Shown in pieces: positions 33,365-42,772 of a stretch of DNA of 64,000 bases. The DNA is from Cyclobacterium salsum. Its GTDB lineage: Bacteria; Bacteroidota; Bacteroidia; Cytophagales; Cyclobacteriaceae. The stretch spans positions 1 through 64,000 of the forward strand of contig NZ_WNKG01000008.1 of assembly GCF_010119245.1 (NCBI RefSeq). The letters run 5' to 3'. Position 1 is the first letter of the stretch. Every line of letters begins with the position of its first letter. Both the position numbers and the translations under genes were made by a program. The notes beneath the pieces are model-generated. The model worked only from the letters and a program-made list of their open reading frames with translations, had not been told where the DNA came from and made no database searches.

Positions 33365-36300
33365 TTATCCGTGATTTTTCCTGAGCATTTCTTTTGCATA
33401 CTCAATCCAATTTAATATTTTAGGAATCAAATAGTAATCCTCACTAAATATTCTTCTACATCCGGCCAAGGCTTTTTCAAATAAACTAAGGCCTTGTACT
33501 AAGTTATCAACTCCTTTGCGATCTACTAATATTGAGCCCAAGTTATACTGCCTTATAATGGTAGTAGGATGTAATTCACCAAAATTTAAAACATCGGAGG
33601 CTAATGCTTTTTTTAAATGGAATGTTGCCTCTTCAAGATTCCTTTCTCCGCCAAGATCTCCGAGCATTAGAGCTAAGTTGGAACGCTTCGTAGCCGTTGA
33701 GGGAGCAGTCTCTCCAAAGTTAGAAACATCTGAGGCGAGAGCCTTTTGCAGGTGATTTTTCGCTTCCAAAAGGTTCTTTTTTCCTCCTAAGTCTCCAAGT
33801 ACAAGGGCTAAATTGGATTGACTTATGGCAGTTACCGGGGCAGTCTCCCCAAAGTTAGAAATATCTGAGGCGAGAGCCTTTTGCAGGTGATTTTTAGCTT
33901 CCAAAAGGTTCTTTTTTCCACCTAAGTCCTTTAATAAAAGGCCAAGATCGTTACGCCGAATTGCTGTTATAGGGGCTATATCTCCAAAATTGCAAATAGC
34001 CAATTCAAGTGCTTTTTCTAGGTGTGGCCTCGCTTCCAAAAGATAACTCACTTCTCCAAATCCTCTAAGAACCATTCCTAAACTGGTAAGTCTTTTAGCC
34101 GCTGCATGTGAATCCTCTCCAAAATTAGAAATATCTGAAGATAGTGCCTTTTCCAGAAGATACTTCGCCTTTAAAAGGTTCTTTTTTCCACTCAGGTCAT
34201 GAAGTATATGTGCCAGACTGCAACGCATTATTGCAATTGATGGGGCATTTTCCCCAACTCTAAAAATTTTTAGGGTCAATGCTTTTTCCAAATGAGTTTT
34301 TGCTACCAATAGGTTTTTTCTACCGCCAAGATCTTTAAGAATACTTGCTAAGTTGGAACGAAGTTTCGCTATTAAATCTGCATCCTCCCCAGAATTTAAA
34401 ATAGCCGAAGCCAATGCCTTCTCCAATTGTAACTTCGCCTCCAAAAGGTGCTTTTTGCCCCCTAGTGCTTGAAGGACATAGGCCAAGTTTGAACGTTTTT
34501 CTGCGGTTGCCAATGAATTCACTCCATTTTTAGAGATGGCCCAATCAAGGGCTTGTTCCAAAAGGCTCTTTGCTTCTATAAGATTTCTTTCTCCGCCAAG
34601 ATCTCTTAATACTAAGGCCAGGTTTGAACGGTTACTTACAACGTAACTACTTTTCTCCCCAAAGTTTGAAATATTGAAATCAAGTGCCATTTCCAGGTAA
34701 GATTTCGCTTCCAAAAGGTTTTCTTTGCCACCTTTACGATTTAGTAAAATAGCGAAAGTTTTAAAAAATAAGGCAAAATTTCTATCAGGTATTTTTTTAA
34801 ATATTTTAGTAATTTGCCTTCCAAATGGGATCCATTCAAAGTTACGGTGAACACTATCCTGATCCTTTTCTAAAGATAATAAAACTATCAAATTGCCTAA
34901 ATAATCTCTTGAAGTCTCCAATAAAGCCTCCCTATTTTTATGCAGCACTAGTTTCTGAATAACAGGACCTAACCTAAGGGAGTCGTATTCTCCCCCGATC
35001 CACCCTTTCTGATATAGACTGTCCAATGATTCATGAAATTCTACTAAATTTCTGGGCTTAAAAATTTTTACTAGGAACTGTTGATTGTATGTACCAATTG
35101 GAAGAAAAGCCAGATTTATCAAATAGAAACGCTCAAACATTCCTAGATTTGAAAAATCATACAATACTTCTAAAATATCGTTTGGCGATGCCACTCCTTT
35201 GTTAATGTAAAATGCATAATCAGTCTCAACCCGTGTATTGACTTTTCTTTCCAAAAAAATACCTTTATCCTCAAAACTTTGGAGAAAGCTTTTAAGGTCT
35301 CTTCCCCTTGCAGATGCCTTTCTCAGGTTTTTGGAGAAAACTTCGATCAACAAGGTATGGTAATCGATAGCAATTAGAAGTTTATTCAGAAGCTCATCAA
35401 ATTCAAAATGTTCTTCTTTATAGTATTTCAAAAATAATGTCTTGGAATCACTGTGGTTTAAATGTTTAAGAAGGATTTCATTCTTCGGATTGGGCAGCAC
35501 TTCCCTGCAACGACTAGTTATAAGTACATTACCATTAAACCCCGAAAATAACTTTAGAAATTTCGTGATATCTCCGTCTTCGTTGGCATTGTCCAACAGT
35601 AGTAGCACATCATCTCCGAATTCATTTAATTTCCTCCGGATCTGCAGAATTTTTTCCTCTTCAGGCAAACCATGAAGTTCCAAACCAAGGCCGTCATCCA
35701 ACATTGCATTAATAATTCCCCCTTCACAAAAAAGGTAAACAAAATTCCCATAAGTATATTTATTTTCGTGCCAATAATTGGCTGCTAAGGTAGTTTTCCC
35801 AATACCACCTTCCCCACTAACCAAAACAATTATACCTTTATTGCTGAGTTTTTTACTTATTTTTTCCATTTCTTTTTCTCTACCTATTACGAAGGAGGGG
35901 GAATGGGGGGCCTTTAAACTATGTTGTTGAGGTGGCTTCCCGACTAGAAGCCTTTTTTGATCAAATAAATCAAATAGGTATTGTTGAAAATGAAATAAAA
36001 ATTCTGCGTAATGCTCAAAAGAACTGTGGAATTGTTCCATTCCTGGAGTTAAAAGCTGATTGATAAAATCCGCTTTACTTTCCCTTTCACGATCCTGAGG
36101 TATTTTAGCGGGAGCTATAGTTTTCTCATATACATATATAATGGGCTTTCCTTTATTCTTAAAATTTTGAAACGCTTGGTCAAATTCCTCCCTAGTGTAT
36201 TTGCCCATTTTAGTCCAGAACAGAACAACGACGATTTCGGCATCCTTCAGGATTTTATTATAGTCATCCTGTTTTCTCCCATCGTTCAGCTCCGCTCCCA

Positions 36301-36445
36301 TATCCTCCCAGATTTCCAGGCGTAGCTGAACATTCCTTTTTTGAAGGCGCTTGTTCTGCCTACCTATAAAAATCTCAAACTTCTCCCGCTCAGGTTGAAG
36401 CTCATAAGAGGAAGCTAAGAAGATGGGGTAGGTTTTAATGGGCAT
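33365..36445 (-). CDS. STAND NTPase with TIR/DUF4062-like N-terminus and TPRs (bacterial NLR-like)
   Basis: 1,026 residues, three parts. Residues 1-110 form a TIR-like sandwich of the DUF4062 type (IFLASSYELQPEREKF, AEIVVVLFWTKMGKYTREEFDQAF, KPIIYVYEK). Residues about 185-480 are an NB-ARC-like NTPase: Walker A SGEGGIGKTTLA at 210-221, Walker B DDVLLLLDNAN at about 278-288, sensor VLITSRCRE. Residues 570-1000 hold about ten TPR units with L-G-G-x-x-N-L-L-E-A-K inserts. No signal peptide. Proteins with this layout sense a ligand by the repeats, oligomerise and switch on the N-terminal effector to stop phage growth. It is the largest cargo gene of the integrative element. Confidence 0.8.
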   Translation of the reverse strand: MPIKTYPIFLASSYELQPEREKFEIFIGRQNKRLQKRNVQLRLEIWEDMGAELNDGRKQDDYNKILKDAEIVVVLFWTKMGKYTREEFDQAFQNFKNKGKPIIYVYEKTIAPAKIPQDRERESKADFINQLLTPGMEQFHSSFEHYAEFLFHFQQYLFDLFDQKRLLVGKPPQQHSLKAPHSPSFVIGREKEMEKISKKLSNKGIIVLVSGEGGIGKTTLAANYWHENKYTYGNFVYLFCEGGIINAMLDDGLGLELHGLPEEEKILQIRRKLNEFGDDVLLLLDNANEDGDITKFLKLFSGFNGNVLITSRCREVLPNPKNEILLKHLNHSDSKTLFLKYYKEEHFEFDELLNKLLIAIDYHTLLIEVFSKNLRKASARGRDLKSFLQSFEDKGIFLERKVNTRVETDYAFYINKGVASPNDILEVLYDFSNLGMFERFYLINLAFLPIGTYNQQFLVKIFKPRNLVEFHESLDSLYQKGWIGGEYDSLRLGPVIQKLVLHKNREALLETSRDYLGNLIVLLSLEKDQDSVHRNFEWIPFGRQITKIFKKIPDRNFALFFKTFAILLNRKGGKENLLEAKSYLEMALDFNISNFGEKSSYVVSNRSNLALVLRDLGGERNLIEAKSLLEQALDWAISKNGVNSLATAEKRSNLAYVLQALGGKKHLLEAKLQLEKALASAILNSGEDADLIAKLRSNLASILKDLGGRKNLLVAKTHLEKALTLKIFRVGENAPSIAIMRCSLAHILHDLSGKKNLLKAKYLLEKALSSDISNFGEDSHAAAKRLTSLGMVLRGFGEVSYLLEARPHLEKALELAICNFGDIAPITAIRRNDLGLLLKDLGGKKNLLEAKNHLQKALASDISNFGETAPVTAISQSNLALVLGDLGGKKNLLEAKNHLQKALASDVSNFGETAPSTATKRSNLALMLGDLGGERNLEEATFHLKKALASDVLNFGELHPTTIIRQYNLGSILVDRKGVDNLVQGLSLFEKALAGCRRIFSEDYYLIPKILNWIEYAKEMLRKNHG

Positions 36446-37286
36446 TTTAGGTGATTTAAAAGTTGATAAATATATATGGTAAGTCTATTTTTACCTGATC
36501 GTCAGGCAAAAATATGTATTGTATCCCTGAGTTCAATGGAAAAAAATGGGGGAAATATAAAATAAGTCCTCGCCCTGCCTTACGATAATAATCTCTTCAC
36601 CAATTAATAAAAAACCTGTAGATATTTTCCCTTATCATTATTCATGTATTTTGACCAATTGGTGTTCCCTTTGGAGATCAGGTATTTCCTTGTCCACCCG
36701 GAGACATAGTAGATACTTGCCCTGATAGGGATCACTTTTTGTCTGAAACAAAAATTTCTTGTGTTTAAGGGACTAACAAACCGTACGGTACTCTAGCCAA
36801 ATATCCTGAACTCTACAAAGTAAGTTCAAGAAGTTCGGAAATTATGGCAATATCCGGGCCCAGATCTGGCAAGGCAACAAGCGATCTAGGGTACCTAACC
36901 CCATTAAAAGATTAAGATGAGGAAATCAAGCTCCTCGTGATTATTTGGCTGACCTTACAATACTTGAAATAGGGTTTGTTGGTAAATTTTCATTTATTAT
37001 ATCATTTGATCTGGTCTTCCAATCCTTGCGAAATTAGACCTCCTTGTTCAAATAAGCAAATTTCACCTGAATGCTGGCTAGTTCATTGCCCATTTTTAAT
37101 TTAATTGTTGATGAAATTAAACATTTTGAGACAATTAAATAAATTTATCTTCTTCATTACTTCGGTCAAGAACCTTTATCCCAAAAATCGGTGGTTTTGG
37201 GATGTATTCTGGTTCAGAAATCATTTCGGAAATTCCCTTAAAAGGCAATATCCAGCTAATTATCATAATTCAAACATTCGCAAACA
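36446..37286. other. Eroded intergenic region
   Basis: 840 bases with no intact gene. A minus-strand stretch at about 36620-36760 reads as plain protein (VIPIRASIYYVSGWTRKYLI, GNTNWSKYMNNDKG) but is short and unidentified; a plus-strand stretch at about 36830-37000 similarly stays mostly open (KFGNYGNIRAQIWQ, then a stop and APRDYLADLTILEIG). These look like remains of lost cargo. Confidence 0.35.
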
Positions 37287-38100
37287 TTAAAAGTAATGGA
37301 TTTGTATCAAATCTTTAGTGGCCACTGCCATATTTTTATTAAAATTCGAAGTTCGATTAGTAGTAACCAACATTTCAATTTCACCGGCTATTTTGGCTAA
37401 ATTCGCCTGATTAAAAATAGCCTTTACATTTCTAAGCTGATCGATCCTCTTTGGGGAAAGTTTTTCTCCATATCTGATTTCGCTTACTCTTTTGGTGATA
37501 TCCTTTTTGATGTTATCCGGAGAAGCGGTCAGTATTTCACCCAATACCCGGTAAATGCCTTCTTTGGACAAGCAGCAATTGTGAGTAAGACACAGTTTAT
37601 TGATTAGTTCATTCAAGGTCCCTGGTTCGCCCAATAAAAAATCGAGGGCAAGCAATTTCTCCGTTTTATACAGTTTTTTTTCTAATGCTTCTATCCAGGC
37701 ATAATCTCTTTTTGAAAGCATATTTTCATAAAATCGGAGTGTAGCCTCCATGTCAAGAAAATCCAGGGTTTCAAATTCACGGAAATTGGCCAATTTTTCC
37801 GTAGGGTCGACGTACTTAAGTAAAATGCATGTCTCCCGAATATTTTTAAGGGTATTACCATTAGGTTGTAGATAATCCCCGCCGTTATACCGGACATAAT
37901 TAGAGCAATAAGTACTTTTAATGATGCCTCAATTGTAAAAACAGAAAGTGCCAGGACCATGCTAAACAAGGCAAATAGGATGGGGTAAACGAGAGACAGA
38001 TAGATAAACTAATTTCTGAAGACTTGTTCAAGATGTCGATTTTCCCCATCTCATATTGTCTTGAAAAGATTGAGTCTTCCTTCTGTTGGTTTGATCGCGA
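37287..38100 (-). pseudogene. Broken copy of the two-TM protein at 40125-41003
   Basis: The C-terminal 168 residues (37793-37287: NFREFETLDFLDMEATLRFYENML, LLALDFLLGEPGTLNELINKL) are highly similar to the intact paralogue. Upstream, the membrane part continues in another frame (ALSVFTIEASLKVLIALIMSGITAGIIYNL), shifted by a one-base loss near 37862, and before it an in-frame TAG lies after EQVFRN where the paralogue has a continuous helix. About 12 bases are missing too. The extreme N-terminus is not recognisable beyond about 38100. So the copy is dead, with at least two independent lesions. Confidence 0.75.
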
Positions 38101-38418
38101 ATGGCCCGGTTTCCTTGAGCCATCATCAGGTCTCCTAACTGACCTTCGCCAGTGTATCAAAACATTCCTTCTGGTGGAAACTCGACTCCGTTGCCGTAAT
38201 CCGAACTAGACATCCCAGTAAAAAGAAAAATGCAATAGTATTGGGCAGGTGTCGAAATTCTACCTTGTTGAAGATCACCGTAGCGGTTATGCTATTGGTT
38301 GAGACAATTATAAACTTGCCCAACTAAATAGGACATACCGACGAAGTGACGGTTTGAGATTTGCTGGAGATGTAGGCTTCACTCCAGAACGTCTCCTAAA
38401 ATAAATATCCGGCACTTG

Positions 38419-39693
38419 TCATTTTTTTGACTTCGCCCGGAAAACGCTATAGATGAACATTATATTGAAAGCGAAAAACGTTGGTGGAAGAACAGTCCAA
38501 CCGAAGGGGATAACTGCGAATAGTTGTAGTCCGCCCCACAGAACTGCAAAAGATAAAACTAAAACCGCACCTGACTTTATAAAAGAGAATCCCATTACAA
38601 AATCCTTTACAAGATCTTCATCATCATCGAACCTGGACCCAAGATTAGTACTCTCTCCAGATCTTTCTACCTCTTTCAACCTTGCTAAGCAGGATTCTTC
38701 ATTTACGATGCTACCAGACCATAACAACGACCACGGCTTGTCAAGATCCAACGCATCCGCTCTGGTGAAGGGGATTTTCCGCGTTGAATTCATAAAGATG
38801 TGCCGTGGTATGATATACGACTTCTTCAAGTTTCCGTTTGAAGCAATATGCGCCCGCAGTTCCTCTACTGTGCCCGAGAACAATCGGTCTCCTAATGTCA
38901 AATATTTGAGAATTTTCCAAAACCATGTGAATACCCCTACCACCATTAATGCATTGACCCATAGAGTTCCTACTGCAGCAGCCACAGAAGTCGGTCGTAA
39001 AGCCGCAATCTCACCAAATATGGCTTGTGGTGAACCCAGACCCAAAATGTTCGCTGCCATATAGCCAAAATAGACAAGCCAAGAAATAAGAGTCAGCTCT
39101 CCTTCTTCTCCTATAGTTTCAAAACGCGTCGTATAGGGCGCGGCAATTAGGTACATAGACATTGGCAATAGAAAGAACGAAATAAATGCTGTTATTTTTC
39201 CCATCATATCCTCGGTTTCCGGTTCTCGATTTGCCCAGCGAAAAATCTGTAAATAGAGCAACCAGACAGTAAAGACCATCGACAGGCATCCCACGAAGGC
39301 AACAAAAATTGGAGAATGATTAAGAAGCGACCCGATGCCCCAAACGGTTGAGAATGGTACACCCACGCCAAAACCACAAAGCACACATATTATCAAAGGG
39401 AAATCCAGCAAAACGGACCGGATCGTTAGGCCGACCGACCGACGATTCCCCTTACGGTAAATATTTAGTTGTAGACGACCGAACTCCGAAGTCGGTTCGT
39501 CAATAAAAATATGAAGCAAAAACCCTATTGGTGCGAAAGTCTTAGGATTGTAAAGTCGCCACTCCACTTTTCTGTCCGCAGGCACCCGCTGAAGCCCGCT
39601 TTGCGATGAAGCACCAAAGTCCTCTGTATCTTGAGAGCTAACGTCGTTTAATGCGTCCCTACCCACTGTATTGTCATTTTGATTTGAGATCAT
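38419..39693 (-). CDS. Multi-pass membrane protein, unknown
   Basis: 424 residues. A hydrophilic N-terminal 80 residues (rich in Asp, Ser, Gln, then EWRLYNPKTFAPIGFLLHIFID) is followed by five or six membrane helices (FPLIICVLCGFGVGVPF, IFVAFVGCLSMVFTVWLLYL, ITAFISFFLLPMSMYLIA, LTLISWLVYFGYMAANILG, LWVNALMVVGVFTWFW). A cytoplasmic stretch (PRHIFMNSTRKIPFTRADALDL) and two more helices at the end (GAVLVLSFAVLWGGLQLF, FFAFNIMFIYSVF). The gene is richer in G/C than its neighbours, so it may be a separate arrival. I do not recognise the family. It lies between the two copies of the two-TM protein in the integrative element. Confidence 0.55.
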   Translation of the reverse strand: MISNQNDNTVGRDALNDVSSQDTEDFGASSQSGLQRVPADRKVEWRLYNPKTFAPIGFLLHIFIDEPTSEFGRLQLNIYRKGNRRSVGLTIRSVLLDFPLIICVLCGFGVGVPFSTVWGIGSLLNHSPIFVAFVGCLSMVFTVWLLYLQIFRWANREPETEDMMGKITAFISFFLLPMSMYLIAAPYTTRFETIGEEGELTLISWLVYFGYMAANILGLGSPQAIFGEIAALRPTSVAAAVGTLWVNALMVVGVFTWFWKILKYLTLGDRLFSGTVEELRAHIASNGNLKKSYIIPRHIFMNSTRKIPFTRADALDLDKPWSLLWSGSIVNEESCLARLKEVERSGESTNLGSRFDDDEDLVKDFVMGFSFIKSGAVLVLSFAVLWGGLQLFAVIPFGWTVLPPTFFAFNIMFIYSVFRAKSKK

Positions 39694-39958
39694 TATGATT
39701 TACAGTTTAACAGGCTTGGCCTTATTGGCTGGAAATGTTACTAAAACCCTGAATTTCTATAAGCTTAATAATTTTGAACAGTCAAACAGCGACCAATTCT
39801 GCGTTGAAACCGAGATTTTACCGTCTACAATCGGGATGTATTATTTTTTTAGTTATATATATTTAAATATTTACCTTGCCATATTGCTTTTCTTTACATT
39901 GTCATCTTTTCTACATCCTCCTGACAAGATAAGTTATTTTATTAATTCATGGAAATAG

Positions 39959-40054
39959 TTATGAATAATTATATTCTAATTCCGTGAGTTCTTCTTCATT
40001 CAAGTGCATTACTTTCTCTATAATGGCATGTTTTCTGACATTCATTTTTTCCAT
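39959..40054 (-). CDS. Possible small ORF, antitoxin-like fragment
   Basis: A short frame ending at 39959 holds MEKMNVRKHAIIEKVMHL, then NEEELTELEYNYS. The helical opening resembles the N-termini of small Bacteroidota antitoxins, but no partner is visible and no DNA-binding or toxin-binding domain is left. Overlap upstream with the two-TM gene (in another frame) argues for chance or remnant. Confidence 0.2.
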   Translation of the reverse strand: MEKMNVRKHAIIEKVMHLNEEELTELEYNYS

Positions 40055-40124
40055 CACTGTTAGTATTTCAGTATTTCCAAATATAACGTTTATAAAAGAA
40101 TACTGGTTTTTCTGACTATTCCTG

Positions 40125-41003
40125 TTAATGGTATTCCACCCCATTTTTTAATCCAGCCCCTGGTCTTTTTGCAGTGTCAATAAGTCTATCAATTTCACAG
40201 GCTTTAAGTGCCAATTTCGCCTGGCTGAAAACGGCCTTAACATTCCAAAGCTGATCAATCCTTTTCCGAGACAGGCATTCACCGGATCGAATTTCAATTA
40301 CTTTTTTTGTAATGTCCTTCTTAATATTATCCGGAGAAGCGGTCAGTATTTCGCCCAAAACCCGGTAAACTCCTTCTTTGGACAAGCTGCAGTTTTGATC
40401 AAGACACAGTTTGTTGATCAGTTCATTTAAGATCCCTGGTTCGCCCAATAAAAAATCAAGGGCCAGCAGTTTTTCGGTTTTATCCAGTCTATTTTCTAAC
40501 GCTTCGATTTGGGTATAATCTCTTTTTGCACGCATATTTTCATAAAATTGGAGTGCAGCCTCCCTGTCAAGAAAATCCAGGGTTTCAAATTCGCGGAAAT
40601 TGGCCAATTTCTCAGTAGGATCCACATACTTTAGAAAAATGCTGGTCTCCCGAATGTTCTTAAGGGTATTGCCAATCAGGTTATAAATAATCCCCGCCGT
40701 AATCCCTGAAAAAATAAGGGCCATGGGTACTTTTAATGTAACGTCAATCGTCAAAACCGAAACCGCTAGCAAAAGGCTAAGAAAAGTAAGGATAATGGGA
40801 TAAATTAAGGACAGGTAAATAAACCATTTTCTCCGCCGGATGAAATGGGCAAAATCTTCAAAGTGGTGTCGGTTACTGGAAAAAGTATGCCAACCGTACC
40901 GGTAAGCCAGCATCCTTTCTTCTTCAGAACTCCCGTCAAAAAGCAGCAGGTACTCCCGGAGTTTGTACAGCCAAAGGGGCCTTTTTGGATCGAACTTTTT
41001 CAT
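40125..41003 (-). CDS. Two-TM protein of unknown function
   Basis: 292 residues. A cytoplasmic N-terminus of about 60 residues (LWLYKLREYLLLFDGSSEEERMLAYRYGW) precedes two tightly spaced membrane helices (WFIYLSLIYPIILTFLSLLLA, VPMALIFSGITAGIIYNLIG). The remaining 160 residues are cytoplasmic and helical (REFETLDFLDREAALQFYENMRAKRDY, ALDFLLGEPGILNELINKL, RIDQLWNVKAVFSQAKL). The intact start is well marked (ATG at 41003). A second broken copy lies at 37287-38100, so the gene was present twice in the element. It follows the integrase gene by 18 bases. Family not recognised. Confidence 0.65.
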   Translation of the reverse strand: MKKFDPKRPLWLYKLREYLLLFDGSSEEERMLAYRYGWHTFSSNRHHFEDFAHFIRRRKWFIYLSLIYPIILTFLSLLLAVSVLTIDVTLKVPMALIFSGITAGIIYNLIGNTLKNIRETSIFLKYVDPTEKLANFREFETLDFLDREAALQFYENMRAKRDYTQIEALENRLDKTEKLLALDFLLGEPGILNELINKLCLDQNCSLSKEGVYRVLGEILTASPDNIKKDITKKVIEIRSGECLSRKRIDQLWNVKAVFSQAKLALKACEIDRLIDTAKRPGAGLKNGVEYH

Positions 41004-41021
41004 GGTTCAAGGTTTGATTTT

Positions 41022-42224
41022 TCACACTGGGGCTCCCCAGGCTTTCTGCATCTCGTTTCTCTTTCTTTCTTCCGTCACCTTCACATACCGTTGAAAACTT
41101 TTGTAATCGGCATGGCCGGTAATCTTCATTACGGTCTCTGCAGGGATTCCCTTTTCAAGAGATAAGGTAGCAAAGGTTTTTCTTCCGGTGTGGGCACTGA
41201 TAACTTCGTGCTTTTTGTAGATGGTGGATTGCTTGGTGGCACCCTTGTACCGGATTATCTCAATGGGATCATCGATTCCCGCCAGTTTGCAGAGCTCCTT
41301 GACGTATTTGTTGAACTTCTGATTGGAGATCATCGGAATGGGACTGGCCAGGTCCATGTATTTTTCCAGAATGGTTTTGGAATACTGGTTCAAAGGGACA
41401 ATGGCAGGTTCCTTGGTTTTTCGGATGGTCAACCGGATTTCCATTTCCTTGATATGTTCTCTCTTTAATTGTTGGAGATCTGAAAACCTGAAACCTGTCA
41501 CACAACTAAAACAGAAAACATCACGCACCTGGTCCAAACGCTTGTTGGAGCTAAGGTTAAAATTAAAAAGCAGGTCTAATTCATCTTGGGTCAAGGCGAT
41601 TACTTCCAGCTTGTCTTTCTTGATGGAAAAGTCTTTATAGCCATCGTTGACCTTGATCCCCTGCCGTTTGGCATAGCCAAGGAAAGTTTTAAGGGTACTC
41701 AATTGCTTGGCGATGGTAATGTTATTCAAGGTTTTTACCTTGCCGGTAGTCTCATGTACCTCTTCCCAGCCAATCAAATGGTTTTGAAAGGCCTGCATAA
41801 AGTTGTAATCGATTTTATCGAAACGGATTTTTGTCCTGCTCTTGGCCTGAAAATTCTTTAAATGTTTTTTGAGAGATTTATAGACCACCAGACTACCCTT
41901 GACCCGGGTGAGTTCGTGCTCCTGAATGTAGCGGTCTACAAAATCATAAATGAGATTGGAGGGGTCTTCCTTTTTGGTGAGTTGCTTTTTTGAATCTTTT
42001 ATTCTTTCCACCAGCATTTCTACACTGTAGGCTATGCCCCTGGACCTATAACCTTCTTCCAACTTTCGAACTTTATTTTTCAAATCAATAAGGTCATCCT
42101 GGTACTGGATTAGGGTATGCTTGTTTGGGAGCTTGTCTCCATATTTTTTTTGGAGTTGGATTTTAAGCTTTGTGGTTAGGTTTAAAATTTGCTGACGCTC
42201 CCCGGACCAAAGTTCAGGTATCAA
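41022..42224 (-). CDS. Tyrosine recombinase (integrase), N-terminally truncated
   Basis: 400 residues from a TTG start. The catalytic domain is complete: Arg in TGFRFSDLQQL, His-x-x-Arg in SAHTGRKTFATL, and the late His and Tyr in ITGHADYKSFQRYV, where Tyr is the nucleophile. The core-binding domain is present at about 80-190 (KGSLVVYKSLKKHLKNF, FMQAFQNHLIGWEE). What is missing is the N-terminal arm-binding domain: the protein begins at IPELWSGERQQ, the strand that in related integrases follows about 40 more residues. The frame stays open upstream for only about 20 codons to a TAA and contains no ATG. It would lose proper arm-site binding, so the element may be stranded. Confidence 0.8.
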   Translation of the reverse strand: MIPELWSGERQQILNLTTKLKIQLQKKYGDKLPNKHTLIQYQDDLIDLKNKVRKLEEGYRSRGIAYSVEMLVERIKDSKKQLTKKEDPSNLIYDFVDRYIQEHELTRVKGSLVVYKSLKKHLKNFQAKSRTKIRFDKIDYNFMQAFQNHLIGWEEVHETTGKVKTLNNITIAKQLSTLKTFLGYAKRQGIKVNDGYKDFSIKKDKLEVIALTQDELDLLFNFNLSSNKRLDQVRDVFCFSCVTGFRFSDLQQLKREHIKEMEIRLTIRKTKEPAIVPLNQYSKTILEKYMDLASPIPMISNQKFNKYVKELCKLAGIDDPIEIIRYKGATKQSTIYKKHEVISAHTGRKTFATLSLEKGIPAETVMKITGHADYKSFQRYVKVTEERKRNEMQKAWGAPV

Positions 42225-42772
42225 ATTAATTCCTGTACCGAATTTACCCTTACCTGCATCGCCTGGGGCATGCCCGGTTTCGTTAGTTTACATTTTAAAA
42301 AAAGGGAGCCACTTAGGGGCTGATTTATTTTAGTTATTGTGCTGTCCATTCGCTTTGTTTCCTTCTGTATTGCATACTTTAACCCCCCACCGAAAAACAA
42401 GTTAATTGCTTTTGGTATAAACGGTTCGAATAATAGGGAGAGGAAGAAATCCTTTCAAATCCAACGTTGCAGGGAAGCCTCGAATCTACAAAATCCAACA
42501 GCATCGGAAAAAAATATTTAATCGCTTGATTAAAAGTGATTTAACCTGCCATTTTCAACTAAAAAACTTTTATTTTATTAAAAACATCACTAACTTTTGG
42601 TGCTATTTTTCTTGTTAAAGCTATGAAATTGAGCATTTCGAAGAGGTAAAAAGGGAGTAAGGCCCGATAGGTAGAGGTGAGTACGCGGGATTCTCCCGAA
42701 TCAGGTTAGGGACAGGCTATCCCAAGCCTTCGATGCAGGACTCGTTTTTACCACTCTAAAATATAAAGACTA
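42225..42772. other. Intergenic region, right edge of the integrative element
   Basis: No intact gene in 548 bases. The integrase remnant should have continued into the left part. A short AGCC/GGCT hairpin near 42310-42325 is the only structure I see. No tRNA and no obvious att repeat could be matched between this side and the primase side. Confidence 0.4.

Noticed and set aside
37691-37969. A separate 92-residue membrane gene
   Set aside because: Its hydrophobic part is the frameshifted TM region of the dead paralogue of 40125-41003.
39695-39958. An 87-codon plus-strand frame with a hydrophobic end
   Set aside because: Composition is low-complexity and A/T driven, it has no domain, and it lies in the promoter side of a divergent gene.
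42640-42740. A tRNA-like stretch near the right edge of the element
   Set aside because: GGTAGAGGTGAGT and the nearby arms do not form a cloverleaf with an anticodon stem; no tRNA can be supported.
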